Source: Aquila chrysaetos chrysaetos
Lineage: Eukaryota; Chordata; Aves; Accipitriformes; Accipitridae
Length of the DNA: 64,000 nucleotides
Assembly: GCF_900496995.4 (NCBI RefSeq)
Contig: NC_044018.1
Span: 29,492,047 to 29,556,046, forward strand
Reading direction: 5' to 3'
In this document: positions 36,774-49,200 of the stretch, one piece after another
Layout: each line of letters begins with the position of its first letter
Position numbering within the stretch: position 1 is the first letter of the stretch
Notes under the pieces: model-generated
What the model was told of the DNA's origin: nothing
The model's database searches: none
The model's input: only the letters and a program-made list of their open reading frames with translations
Made by a program: the position numbers and the translations under genes

Positions 36774-38254
36774 GCTGCGCACAAAACTCCAAAGGACAAG
36801 CTGGGACTCGAAGCGAGAAGCCCCGGCTCGCTGGGACAAGGCGCTGGCACAGCACTCGCAGCCGTATTTTGGGGTGACCCCATCCCACCGCCTCTACATC
36901 ACGTCCCCTCTACCGTCTGTGCCTGCAGCATGGGGCTCGGTCCAGGGCTGAGAGGGGAAAAGCTTTTGGCACTGGTGGTTTCCTGGGAAAGGGGAATATA
37001 TTTAAAGTTGTAAATACAGAAAACACCCCGTGAGAAGGGCCAGGAGGAGCCTGCACCTCCCGGGCACGTTCTGCGCATGCACCCCACCGTGCCAGGCTTC
37101 AAGACAGGGGTGCAGAAGATGCATCTTTTGCAGCAGAATAATCAAAGGGGAACTTTTGCGCCCGTTTCTACAGCATCCCAAGTCCCCGGGTCATGCCGCC
37201 TCCATCCAACCCACCCACGTCTAGCTTTGTCTGTGGGGCCTCAGCTGGGAAACTGGACCAGCAGCGCTACAGGATGGGGAGCTCCTCCACCGTGCGTTTT
37301 AAATGCCACTTGTTGAAGTGTTTTCCAGGCAGTGCCCGGCCTCATCCAGCCCCTGCATTGCTCCGTCTCTCCCTGCCCAGCTGGGACCAGTGGCCGTACT
37401 GGGTTACCGGTGAAAGGGGCTGGGAGACTTTTAGCAAGATCCTGGGAGGGATTTGCACAGAGGATGGTTATGCAGCAGCTCCCCTGCTTTGGCTTGGAGA
37501 TCCTGGACCAAATAACCACACACGAGAGCAGGCTCCGGGCACGGTGGAAGCGGTGACAGATCTCGGCGGGAGACTCTTCAGCGCCGTAATTGTGCGTGGG
37601 TGGTTGTTGTGATCCCCGGCTGCAGCGGAGCCCGAAGCCTCAAGGTCTCCAGGAAAAATGCCTTTTCTGCCTCCGAGTGCTCGTGGGCGAAGCAGACGGT
37701 GGGAGGAAGGATTGCTGTCCCCGGCCTGCACGGCTGCTCAAGGATTTGCCCAAGGCCACGCTGAGAGATCCTATCTCCCCAGGCCCACGTGGGGTGGCCC
37801 TGAGGGGTGACAGTCCTGGGGAGCCTGGTGTGACCCCCAAAGTCCCTGGGGTGCCTGATCAAGAAAGGAAGCAGGGATACATCAGGGATGCCTATCCAAA
37901 GTACTTGTATCCAGCTGACATTTCTCATCACTTTGCTGGTTGGGGTGGGGGCTTATTTAAATATATACATTTTTAAATCTTTTTTTTTTTTAAATTCAAA
38001 AAATAGGATTTATTTCAAAAGTAAAAGCTCCTTTTGGCAGAAAACCCTTTCTTTTTAGCCAAAAGCCCTCCCAGGACCGCTGGGCCACGCTCCAGGTCCG
38101 CTCCTCTGCCCTCCCTGGTCCGAGGCTTGGGGCCACCTCCCCAGTACAAAACGCCTCCCACTTTCCAGCACCTCTGCGCCCCGTTCTCCCCCCACCAGGC
38201 TGGGCCCTGCAGGACTGGCCAGAGCAGGGGGTTCCCTGCGATTCCCCAATCCCT

Positions 38255-38450
38255 GGGGTCTCGGTGGGGTGCTCAGGGGAGGGGCAGGGGCTCTTGGAGA
38301 CACCCCTGACACCCAGGGTCTTGGTGGGGGGTGCCAGGGAAAGGCAGGGGCTTCCTAGGGACCCCCTGATCCCTGGGGTCTTGGTGGGGTGCTCAGGGGA
38401 AGGGCAGGGGCTCCTGGAGGCACCCCCGATGCCCAGGGTCTGGGGTCCCA
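38255..38450. repeat. Roughly 63-bp tandem repeat, three to four units
   Basis: Units begin with ctggggtctcggtggggtgc or a close variant (near 38260, 38315 and 38375) and contain a ggggcaggggctc core and a ccctgac/ccctgat end. They lie immediately upstream of the 41-bp array. Confidence 0.75.
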
Positions 38451-38504
38451 GGGGGACATGCAGGGCTCAGGCTGGATGGGGGCTCCCACGGGTGGGCCTC
38501 CGGG

Positions 38505-39700
38505 CTGTCCCCCCCAAAGATGGTCAGGATGGGGAGGAGGGGGGTGTCCCCAAAAGGACAGAGGGTCCCCATCTGGAGGGCGGGGGGGTGTGTGTGTACC
38601 CAAAAGGACAGAGGGTCACGATCCGGATGGCTGGGAGGGGGGGGGGGTGTCCCCAAAAGGACAGAAGGTCACAGTGGGGGTGGAGGTGGTGTCCCCAAAA
38701 GGACAGAGGGGCCCGATCCAGAGAGCGGGGTGTCCCCACATGGACAGAGGGTCCCGATCTGGGGGGGCGGGGCGCTGGGGGAGGTGTCCCCAGAAGGACA
38801 GAGGATCTCAATCCGGAGGGCGGGGGAGTGGGTGGTGGTGTCCCCAAAAGGACAGAGAGTCCCGATCCAGAGGGGGGGTGTCCCCAAATGGACAGAGGGT
38901 CCCGATCCAGAGGGAGGGTGTCCCCAAAAGGACAGAGGGGCCCGATCCGGAGGCGGAGTGTCCCCAGAAGGACAGAGGATCCCAATCTGGAGGGCAGGGG
39001 GTTGGGGCGGTGTCCCCAAAAGGACAGAGGGTCCTGATCCAGAGGGTGGGTGTCCCCAAAAGGACAGAGGGTCCCGATCCGGAGGGCAGAGTGTCCCCAA
39101 AAGGACAGAGGGTCCCGATCCGGAGGGAGGGTGTCCCCAAAAGGACAGAGGGGCCCGATCCGGAGGCGGAGTGTCCCCAGAAGGACAGAGGATCCCAATC
39201 TGGAGGGCGGGGGGTTGGGGGGGTGTCCCCAAAAGGACAGAGGGTCCCGATCCAGAGGGTGGATGTCCCCAAAAGGACAGAGGGTCCCGATCCGGAGGGC
39301 AGGGTGTCCCCAAAAGGACAGAGGGTCCCGATCCGGAGGGAGGGTGTCCCCAAAAGGACAGAGGGTCTTGATCCGGAGGGCGGGGGGGTGGGTGGTGGTG
39401 GTGTGCCCAAAAGGACAGAGAGTCCCGATCCGGAGGGCAGGGTGTCCCCAAAAGGACAGAGGGGCCCGATCCGGAGGCGGAGTGTCCCCAAAAGGACAGA
39501 GGGGCCCGATCCGGAGGCGGAGTGTCCCCAGAAGGACAGAGGATCCCAATCTGGAGGGCGGGGGGTTGGGGGGGTGTCCCCAAAAGGACAGAGGGGCCCG
39601 ATCCAGAGGGAGGGTGTCCCCAAAAGGACAGAGGGGCCCGATCCGGAGGGAGGGTGTCCCCAAAAGGACAGAGGGTCCCGATCCGGAGGCCGGGGGGGTG
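38505..39700. repeat. 41-bp minisatellite upstream of RAPGEF3
   Basis: About 28 tandem units with the core TGTCCCCAAAAGGACAGAGG, followed by GTCCCGATCCGGAGGG and a variable G-rich spacer. Variants include AGAAGG for AAAAGG and GGCCCG for GTCCCG. The array stops about 280 bases upstream of the RAPGEF3 start codon, at the edge of its CpG island. Frames of up to 540 codons on both strands encode 41-residue periodic peptides and are repeat artefacts. Confidence 0.96.
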
Positions 39701-39814
39701 GTGGGATGTCGGACCGTGGGACCCCGGGGAGGGGTTGCGGGCGGGGTGCGCCCTGTGCCCCGGCCCCGTTCCCGGTCCCAGCCCGCTCGGGGGCGGGGCG
39801 CGCCCAGCCCGGCG

Positions 39815-39839
39815 CGGCGGCGGCGGCGGCGGCGGCGGC
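39815..39839. repeat. CGG trinucleotide repeat in the RAPGEF3 5' region
   Basis: Eight uninterrupted CGG units plus one base, about 140 bases upstream of the first candidate start codon. Confidence 0.9.
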
Positions 39840-39977
39840 ACCGAGCCCGTCCCGGCTCGTCCCGTCCCGTCCCGTCCCGTCCCGAACGGCCCCCGCGGAG
39901 CCTCCGCCGCAGCCGGAGCAGCACCGGGCTGCGGCCGCGATGGCTTCGCCCCCCCTCACCGCCGCCGCCGCCGCCGC

Positions 39978-40289
39978 ATGAAGGTGCGCGGAACCGGAGC
40001 GGGCGGGGAGGCGGCGAGGAGGGGCCCGGGATTGGTGCCGGTAGCCCGGAGCCGGCAAAGAACACGACGAACCGGGCTGGAGCCTGGGACCGGTGCCGTT
40101 CGTCCCCCCCCGCCTTCGTCCTCTCGTCCTCCCCCGCCTTCATCACCGCCGCCCCCCGGGGGACCCGGGACTGACGGTAACCGGCTTTCGGTGCTCCTCA
40201 AGAAGATGCACTTATTCCGGAGCTCAAGCTACGAGATCCGGCTGGAGGGCGAGGGGAGCAGCCTGCCCCGCATCCAGGGCATCCGCTGG
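39978..40289 (+). CDS. RAPGEF3: RAPGEF3 exon 1 (coding part)
   Basis: Residues 1-104, donor TGG|GTGAGT, phase 0. The first 70 residues are Arg/Pro/Ser-rich and low in complexity ([14 protein letters not shown]). The conserved part is [18 protein letters not shown] and IQGIRW. The short-form start is Met77 (40206). Confidence 0.85.
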
Positions 40290-43200
40290 GTGAGTGAGGG
40301 CTGGGCGGGAGGGGGACGGAACCCCCCCAAACCCCGGGAGCCCCCGGGGGACGGTCCCCAAGCCGAGGAACCCCCTTTACGGCCAGCTGTCCCCTCCGCC
40401 CCTCTCAGCATCCCTCCTTGCACTGGGGGTCTGCGCTTAGCCTGCCGCGGGGTTTCGGGGGACGGAGGGGGGGTTCGGTGAAAGCCGCTGCAAGGGCCAA
40501 GCGGGGTCCCCCGGGTTTATCGCTGCCTCCAGCCCCGTTTCCTAAGCAGGACTTTGCAGGGCAGGGCTGGGCCCTTCCCTGCTTTCCCAGCTGGCCTGGC
40601 AGCGGGTTGTGATCTGTGACCCGAGCCCTGCTCCCCCCTCGTGTTTGCTGCCTGCGAGGCGAAGCGTGCAGGGAGCGAGGCGAGGCGTGCAGGGAGCATA
40701 TTTTTGCCGCCGCCTGCCCTAACCCCTTCTCTAGGCAGAGCTGGCAACCAGGCATGAAATGAGCCCGGTGCTATTGTGCTCCGGCACAACGGCGGTCGGG
40801 CAGCGCACCCCAACCCCGAGCGTGTGAACAGGAAAGATCTTCCCTGCGGCCCTGCAACGCACGGGGTTCAAAACGTTCCCTCCCAGCCAGGTCACGGTGT
40901 TTCGACAAGAGGAACTTATCGCTTGGCAGCGGGACGATGCTCGGCATCACGTCCTCCCTCCCTGGGTCCGTGCTGTCCCCTGGCCAGGAGCTGCTGGTCT
41001 CTTGGGGGTCCCTGGGGTGCAAAAGGCACCCGGTCCCCGCTCTGGGTCTCTTCTCTGTCCCCTTTGGGCTGGGAGATGACCCTGGAGCCTGTTCACCTGC
41101 TCCAGCTGAGCTTCGTGACTTTCCGCTTCCCACACTGCTTGACCCGAAACAAACATTTTTAAGGAAAAACGTGAAATTACTTAAAGGCAACAACCCCCCT
41201 TTCAGCATTTCTATGAAGCATGCAAGCTCCTTCACAAATAAGAAAGCTTTCCTCTCTTTTCCCCTTTTTCCTGATTTTTTCTCCCCAGTACTCTTAGGAA
41301 CTTAATTTTTGGGAGGATTTTTTAAGTGGCAAAAAGCCAGGGAACTCGGGAGAGCAGCAGGCTGGAGCATTACTGTGCTAAACTGCCAGACTAGGATAAA
41401 TCTGGCAAAATCTGGCAGCACAGTGGCACGTGCAGTGTGGCAGGAGTGTCCCCTCCCCAGGTAGCTCCCCTGTGCATGGGGACAACCACGGGCCATTTGA
41501 GGGGAGTGGATGTGATCTTTGCAGGGAAAGGGGGTGTTTTCCCCACTTTTTGCAGGTACTCCCAGCGCACCACTCCTCGGGGCACGTATGGGAGAGGTGA
41601 ATGGCAGGGAACCGTCTGGCCGTGCCTTGGAGCAGCAATATTGTCCCTTGTCCCCGTCGCTGCAAGCCTACGGCTCCTGGAAACTCCTCCTCGCATCCTG
41701 GCTCCATCTCATCCCTCCTGGGGACCTGTTTGCCTGATCCCAGTGCCAGCAAATCCCTTCCAGCTCTGCTCCTTGCTACGAGGCTCCAGCCCAGGCTCCC
41801 GTTCGCTGGCATCGGCGGGACATCGCAGCCCGGTGTCCCCAAGCAGCTCCGTCCTTCCCCCTTCCCAGAGTACAAGTGCCATCGTGCCGGCTGTCACTGC
41901 GTCCCTGGAGAGGATGGATGGGACAGAGCGGGTCCCCCAAGCCCCCCTCCCCGACGAGGCTCCCGGGGGGACAGCAAGCCCCTGGCTGGCTGCCGTGTCT
42001 TTTGAGGCTGCGGATGGGCGAGGACTTTCTCCGGAGCCGTAAAGCCTGAAATAACTCCTGTTGTTTTCCTTGGGATTCCAAACAAAAGCGGCGCGCGAGC
42101 GCGGAACGGTCGCTGCCGACCTTGGCCGGCCGCCCGCCGCTGCCGGATTTCTGGAGACAGGCAGGATCTCAGTAGCCGCGTGTCCCATAAGCAGGAAGAT
42201 GGAAAGAGGCAACTCCTTAGGAAGCTGTTTGGAGATGGCAGCCGTGTTGCTGTGACAATTAGGCAAGGGGTGAGGGCGGGGAGGGCATCCTGTGGGTCTG
42301 GACCCAGGAGCTGGGGAGCAAGGATGCTTCAGGAAGAGGCTTTTGCGGCCAGCCATGAGATTTTTGCGTGTGGTTCAGACCTGGTCTGGCAATGAGAAAA
42401 CCCCAGGAGGGAGAAATCGCTCCGAGCACTCATCCTTGGGCAGGGTTTTTCTCAGTCTCCTTCAGTGTCCTTGTGAGCGCAGCTTGGAGCAGGACCATGG
42501 CACGTCCTGGCTCTCTGCCTCAAGGACAGACCTCACTTACAGGATGACAGAAAAGGCTGTTTGGGGACTGGAGCAGATTTTGCTTGCACCCAAGGGGGTG
42601 ACATGGACCTCCAGGTCCCACGGGAGGTAGCTCCACGCTCTGGCCACAGCCTGGCTCCTATTTGCAAACATTTGCTCTACAATTGCCAGTGCGTTTCCTG
42701 TTCCACGGGGCGGTCACGAGGCTCAGGAAAGTTTGCAGAATGAGTAAGTCACGGTGTCCCAGCCTCAGCGGCAGCGTGGCCGGGTCGGGAGCGTCCCCAG
42801 GGACCTGCTGCGTTCGCCGAGCCGCTTGTTTTCCGTCCGCTCCCCAAATCTCTCCTACGCCAGCTGCAAACTGCTGGGGGCAGGTTGGTTGCTCGAGCCA
42901 TCCGGGCTGGCCAGAGGAGGATGGGGAAGCCCTGGGGGTATGGAAAGGGCTGGAGGAAATGAGGGAGCAGCCTGAACCGGGCAGGGTGTAAGCAGGCAGG
43001 GTTTGGGACAGGCAACCAGGCAGCGCAGGGCAGAGCACCCACCTGAGCACCCACTGGGTTTCCACCTTCATCACCCTCCTGCCTGGGCCAGGAGGTGCCA
43101 GGGCTCTTTGGTTTCCCCTCAGCTCCTGGTAGGTGGGTTTGTCCTTGAATTCATTTGTAAGGAAGGTTTCTGCAGCTAATTACTCCTCCCCTTGGCTTCC

Positions 43201-46200
43201 TTAATTGAGGCTTTCATCCGGACCGTCCCTCTTGCTGGAGTTGTTCAAACCTTCCCAGCCAGCCCAGAGCCAGCAGATCTGAGGAGGATCTGGCCCAGAA
43301 GACACCGTGTTTCGAGTGCCCACCAGCTCCACGGCCAGCCCGGAGTGCTGCAGACCCCTTACAGCCAGAAATAAACAGGGGCGACCACAAAAACTTCCCC
43401 TCAAGATGACCCCCGTGCAGGTGAAGACACCCCAAGGAAGGACGGCCCTCACCCCGTCTCGGGGTTAATGCTCAAAGTGCATTAACTGCCTCGGCCAGGG
43501 CAGCGCGTGGAGAACAGGTCTGACGGGTGCTCTCAGCTTCCCCCAGCCCATGATTTATGCAGCAGAGAAGCCGAGATGAAAGGTTGTTTATTCAGGGCCA
43601 TGGCCATGCGGAAGCCCTCATCCCTCTGGGCAGCACCTGGATGGGAGCGTGGCCGGCTTTGCACGGGGATTAGGGCTGCAGCTGGGGTGGGTAATGGCTC
43701 ATCCCTTCGTTGCTCTGCTTTTCCCTGGAGCAACCCCTCCCCAGGGGAAAAAACCTGGGAGAAAAAATGTACACAAGGACTAAAAAGCACCTGCTGATGG
43801 GGAATATCCAAAGGGATGAGTGGTCGTGGAGAAGCTGAGGGCTCAAGCGTAGCCTGGCAGGGATCGGCATCGCTCCCGGCGGAGCTGAACCTGATGCCGG
43901 GTTGTGCCGGGGTTGTTGGCTGCCGGTCCGTCCCGGAGAGCGGGGACCCGCTGCGGGGCCGCGGCTCAGACCGCAGCGTGTGCTGCTGATGGAGACGGTC
44001 CCCGGCTATTCCTGATGCTCTGATGACAGATCGCTCTGGAGGGACTCCCCGAGCCAAAAAGGGGGATGCTATTTTAGGATCGGTAAACAGTGAAGACATT
44101 AAAGAGGAGCCAGTTTAGAAAACAGCATTGGATCAACTCACCACGTGCGGATTTAAGTTAAATAGAGCAAAAACTTGGTGGGTGATGGGGGTTTTCCATC
44201 CCCAAAGGGAGTGGTTTTGTACTTTAGGCTAAGGGAGTACTGAATTGCCGGTGAACCAGCTGTGCTGTGGATCAGTGAGGTTTCCTATTTTGCTCTCTTC
44301 CTACTGACACCCATCCCACTATTTGCATTTTTTTACAGCTGTTGAGGCCTGAGTTCACATTTTCAGTCACCACCACGGGCTCCTGCTTGAGCTCAGAGCC
44401 TCTGACCACAAGCGAGGGAAATTTGGGCTTGTTTTCTTCTAATAAGCTTTATTTTAGGCATGTCTCTATTGAATTTTACCCACTGCTGTTTCCCCATACC
44501 CAGCATGTGCTCAGTGACTTTTTGCCTTGCTGATCCATTGTTTCCAGGATCTCCCCTAAAATCCTTTGGAAGAACAGCTTCATATTCACTAGCCCTTCAG
44601 TACCAAGGGAAGCACGAGGTTACACATCACCCATAGCAATTCGGCTCTTTCGCTGCCGTGCTCCTCTGGGCACCAGGGACCTCATGTCCCCGTGGTTTAT
44701 TACAGCTGATTTTTCAGGATTTATTGCATAAGTTTTTCTGGCTGTGCTGTGATTTGAGACCAGTCCCCGGACACATTGCCTGCAGGGAAGGGTTTGGGCA
44801 CGTGCTCCCTGGCTCTCTGCCACCCTCGTCCTCTGCAAGAACTCGTGCTCCCCATCGTCTGCCGTGGGACAGGCTGGCCATGGGTCCTGTCCTTGTCCTC
44901 CGCAAGCTGATCCTCCAGCTCTCCAAGGCTTTCTTGGGTCGTTCCTGTAACCTGACAGAATTTGGGATCTTTTCTGTCCTCTTTGTTTGGTCCCAGCTTC
45001 AAAGCTGGAGGAAAACCCCCAGGCTTTGGACATCTCCCTCCCCTGAGGCTGTGCCAGCTTCCCCAGGTCCTTCTGAAGTCCTTCTCCTCCAGTGGCAAGC
45101 TCCATGTCTCAAATCCGATGTCTTTGATCCCTGTTTGCAAAGATTTTACTTTTCACTTCCTCCTTTTATCTCCCAGCTCCCTTATTTGAATGCACTTCCC
45201 TTTCTGAAGTTAAACATAACCGCGGGGGGTTGCTGGGGGTTCGGTCCCTGGTACACACGTGTGTTTTCAGCAAGCATGGGGCAGAGTAAAGGCTTTGCCA
45301 TGGTTTTAGGAGATCGGTGCTGGTGAGCATGCAGGGATGCTTGCCTCCTTGCCTGGTAAAGAGCTGAGGATGAACTGTGCCTTGGGGGAGGCAGGAGCTC
45401 CCCTAGGGTGTGTGGGGTGAGGGGGGGGCATGGCAGAGCCCACCCGGCCACCAACCCCCTTCTTTTTGGTTTTCCAGACCCCACTTTTGGACACTGAATC
45501 CACCCTGGACTACGGACACAGCCTTACCCAGGTGGGTGGGCTGGGAAAACCCACAAGGACATGAGTTTGGGGAGGGTGGGGGGTGGAGAAACATACCTTG
45601 AAGGCTGTGAGGGGTGGGGGGCCAGAGCACCCCCATTCCATGGAGTCCTCGGCTCGGCTCTGGGCTGCTCGCTCCCTTGGGCTCAGTCGTTCCCAGGGGT
45701 GGGTGATGGAGATCCCGGGGTGCTGGGGTGGGCGTGCGGGTGTATCGCACCTTGGCAAGGTGTTGGGGGCACAGTTGACCGTGCGAGGTATGTCACCCAC
45801 ACCGTCCCCGCTTCCCCTGCAAGCCGTATAATCCCTTTCCATCCCCAGGCATCCTCGGAGAAGATCTGGCGAGCCGGGAAGCTCCTCTTCACCCACCTCA
45901 CCAGCACCCGCCCTGGCCTCATCCGGGACCACAAGCATCACCTGCGGCATCACAGGTGGGACGGCCAGCACCCCTGCCACGCTGGGGGGCACCGCGGGCT
46001 GCCGAGCACCCCGGCAGCCCTCCGAGGACAGCAGGACTTCTCCTGCCCATCCCAGGGAGGGGTTCGCCCGGGGTGCCGGGTGCCGCAGCTCCGTTTCGGG
46101 GGCGATTCTCACGCCCTCTCCCCTTGCAGGCAGTGCTGCTCCGGGAAAGAGCTGGTGGACTGGCTGCTGAGCGCCGGGCTCGCCGTCCAGACGCGCAGCC

Positions 46201-49200
46201 AAGCCATCGGCATCTGCCAGGTGCTGGTGGATGGAGGTGTCCTGACACACGGTGAGGGTGGGCGGTGGCGGCCCCCTGCGCGGCGGCGGGGTCTCGCAAG
46301 GCGAGATGGGCGCGCTGGGGGATGCTGGGGTCTCCCATGGGTGCACGTGGTACCCCGTGGGTCTCCCGTGGGTGCACGGCCGAGCTCATGGCGCTCTCCC
46401 CTCCCCGCAGTGAAGCAGGAGTGGCATTTTCAGGACAAGGATACCCAGTTTTACCGTTTTGCCGAGCTGGAGCTGAGCCCCGAGCCCAGCGCTGGGCTTC
46501 GGGATGCGGAGGAGCTGCTGGAGGCGCTGGCCTTCCTGGCCCAGCTGGGTCCCGACGCGCTGCTCACCATGGCCCTGCGCAAGCCGTGAGTGACTGGGTG
46601 CTCCCCAGGGGCCGGGGGTGGGACATGGGGCTCATTTTGACCCCGCTCCGTGGGGGTCTGGAGCACCAAAGGGGCTGCTGTGGATGGGGTGACCTGAGAA
46701 TGTCTTCCACGACTGTCATATGGGGTGGAGAAAGAGGCTGCCCGGCCAGGGCAGGGGTGTCCATGCCTGGAGAGGGGTGTCTGTGCCCCGGGACGGGGTG
46801 GGCAGAGGGGGTACAGATGGCTGCTCACCCCCCGCTCCCCTCCCAGGCCTGCCCAGCGCACAGAGGATGAGCTGGAGCTCATATTTGAGGAGCTCCTCCA
46901 CATCAAAGCTGTGGCTCATCTCTCCAACTCGGTGAGTGTGGCTATGCCCTGCTTCCCCCACAGCCTGTGTGTCCTCCCTAACCTGCTCCTGGTCCCAAAA
47001 TCCTCCTGCATCCCATCGCTTCCCATCTGGGCATCCTCTCCCGGCCCTCTCTGAGCATCCCTGGGCACCCTTCCCACCTTGTCCCCAGTGCCCATGCGTG
47101 TCCCCTCCTCTCTCAGCTCCGGGCTGGGGTGACCCTAATGGCAGGTGACCCTCTTGCCGCAGGTGAAGAGGGAGCTGGCGTCCGTGCTGATGTTCGAGTC
47201 GCACCAGAGAGCAGGCACCGTGTGTGAGTATCGTGTGCCCCAGGAGCTGTGCAGGGCTGGCCGGTCCCCCAGGAAAAGGTCCCCAGACCGGGGAGGATGG
47301 CTGGAGCCTTTTCCATCAGTGTGGATGCTCCTGATGTCTCTTCGTGGACTAGGGATGGAGGGGACCGGAGCACTCGCTGCGTTCGCCTGGGCTGGGAGCT
47401 CAGGATGGGGGGGGGGGGGCTGAAGAGGGATGCTTGGGGCTCCCCCTCTTCAACTGCTGGATGCCGCCGTTTCCCCTGCAGTGTTCAGCCAAGGAGACAA
47501 AGGCACATCGTGGTACATCATCTGGAAGGGCTCGGTGAACGTGGTCACCCATGGCAAGGTAGGTGCGTCCCTGCGCAGCGAGGGTCTCCAGACACCCCGT
47601 GTCACTGTCCCCCAGCAGGGACGGGGGCTCCCACCCCATCCCTTACCATCCTTGCCCCCCCCCCGACCCAGGGTTTGGTGGCCACCCTGCACGAGGGGGA
47701 TGACTTCGGGCAGCTGGCGCTGGTGAACGACGCGCCCCGCGCGGCCACCATCATCCTGCGGGAGGACAACTGCCATTTCCTCCGCGTGGACAAGCAGGAC
47801 TTCAACCACATCCTCAAGGCGAGCAGGGGGCTCACGCGGTGCCGGCTCCGAGCCGGGACGCACCACGCACCCTCTCCATGGTGTTTGCAGGGGAGGACGC
47901 TTTTCTGCGTGCCAGTATGGGGTTTTGGGGTGCAACCAGCCAGCCAGGCATTGCGTGATGGATCCGAGCTGGGCTGATGGCTGGTTTTTCTCTCTAGGAT
48001 GTGGAGGCCAACACCATGCGCCTGAAGGAGCACGGGAAGGTGGTGCTCGTCCTGCAGAAGAACCTGCAGGGTGGCAGCAGCCAGCCAGCCACGGCACGGA
48101 GCAGCAGGTGACAGCAGCCTGTCCCCATCCCTCCTTGCAGCCATGCCGGCAGCGCTGCCAGCCGATGCTGCCTGTCCCCCTGACTCCTCTGCTGCTCTCT
48201 GCCTTCCCTTGGAGGAGTCTACTGGGAGGACCGTGTCCCTGGAGGGGGAACAGGGATGCCAGGCCATGCTGACCACTTGTGTTGGGTGGCCCAGCATGGT
48301 GGCCAAGCCCAGAGCTGGGGTGCCGCTTCCCTGATGTGCCCGGTGCTCTGCCCACCAGGTACTTTGTGATGGCTGGGACGCCGGAGAAAATCCTGGAGCA
48401 TCTGCTGGAGTTCATGAGGCTCGACGCCACGCTCTATGACCCCGTGGGTAGGTGGGGAATGTCCTCCCTGCTTCGGGGACCATGTCCCAGAGCCACTCTG
48501 AGATGGGCAGGGGGCTGCGGACAGGGTGCCGGTGGAGGGACCAGCACCGAGTGGGGCTGCCTTATTCCCAGCGTTCAACCCCAAAAAGCTTCTCCTCTCA
48601 CCCTAAAATCCCCTGTTGGGACTGGGAGAGGGAGGGAGCTCCAGGGCTGAGAGCGTCTCCTCTCCCACATCCCGCCATCTCCCTCTGCCTTTGGAGAGGA
48701 GCAAAACCGGGTGAGACGGGAACCAGGAGATGTCCCCAGTGGGTAAAAAATCAGAGCTGCCGTGCTGCCCTCATCACCTGCTGCGTTGGAGTTAACTCAC
48801 TGCGAGGGCTGCACTAAAAGTGATTTAATTTTCTTTCATCCTCCAAAGCCTGCAACCTCGCCAGCCCTCTCCGTGGTGTTTAGGAGCAAAAAATTACCTG
48901 CAATGAGCATGGTCACTGTGGTGGGGGAGACCACAGGGCAACCCCACACAGAGCACCGGTGACCCTTTCCCGGTCAGCCGCACTGCCTGGCTGTGATCAC
49001 CATGTCCCCAACCTGCTGGACACCACGAAGGGTGAATGATGGTGGCCCGATCTCTTGCAGATACACTGCTGGGGGATTTCCTGCTGACTTACACCGTGTT
49101 CATGCCGACCTCGCAGCTCTGCAGAGCTCTGCTGCACCAATATCCTTCTGCGGCTGGATTTGGGGGGGGACTGGGCTCCATCCTACGCGATGCATCCCCC

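Larger units (their letters stand above)
30117..39700. other. Intergenic region between the divergent SLC48A1 and RAPGEF3
   Basis: I find no supportable gene. 30330-32330 is AT-leaning; 33050-34450 and 35500-36600 are GC-rich with scattered CpG clusters. Embedded repeats are annotated separately. Poly(T) tracts occur at 30327-30340, 34486-34499 and 37981-37992. Frames of 200-400 codons in this stretch run through G-rich repeats or CpG-rich sequence and match nothing I know. Confidence 0.6.
39705..40310 (+). promoter_or_regulatory. RAPGEF3: RAPGEF3 CpG-island promoter and first exon
   Basis: Very dense CpG sequence with GC boxes (GGGGCGGGGC near 39789) and no TATA box. It contains three short repeats: CGG repeated eight times at 39815-39839, GTCCC-type units at 39846-39884, and CCG units at 39957-39977 running into the first ATG. 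The transcription start is probably between 39780 and 39950. Confidence 0.7.

Noticed and set aside
35371-36877. Frames of 246 and 399 codons over the GGGAT/GGGGT array
   Set aside because: They read DGMGWDGVGW-type repeats from the pentamer array, followed by unmatched sequence; no splice or start evidence.
38389-40146. Open frames of 374-540 codons on both strands over the 41-bp array upstream of RAPGEF3
   Set aside because: A unit of 41 bases cycles through all three frames, giving periodic SPKGQR/PKRTEG/PQKDRG peptides without selection for protein. No family match.
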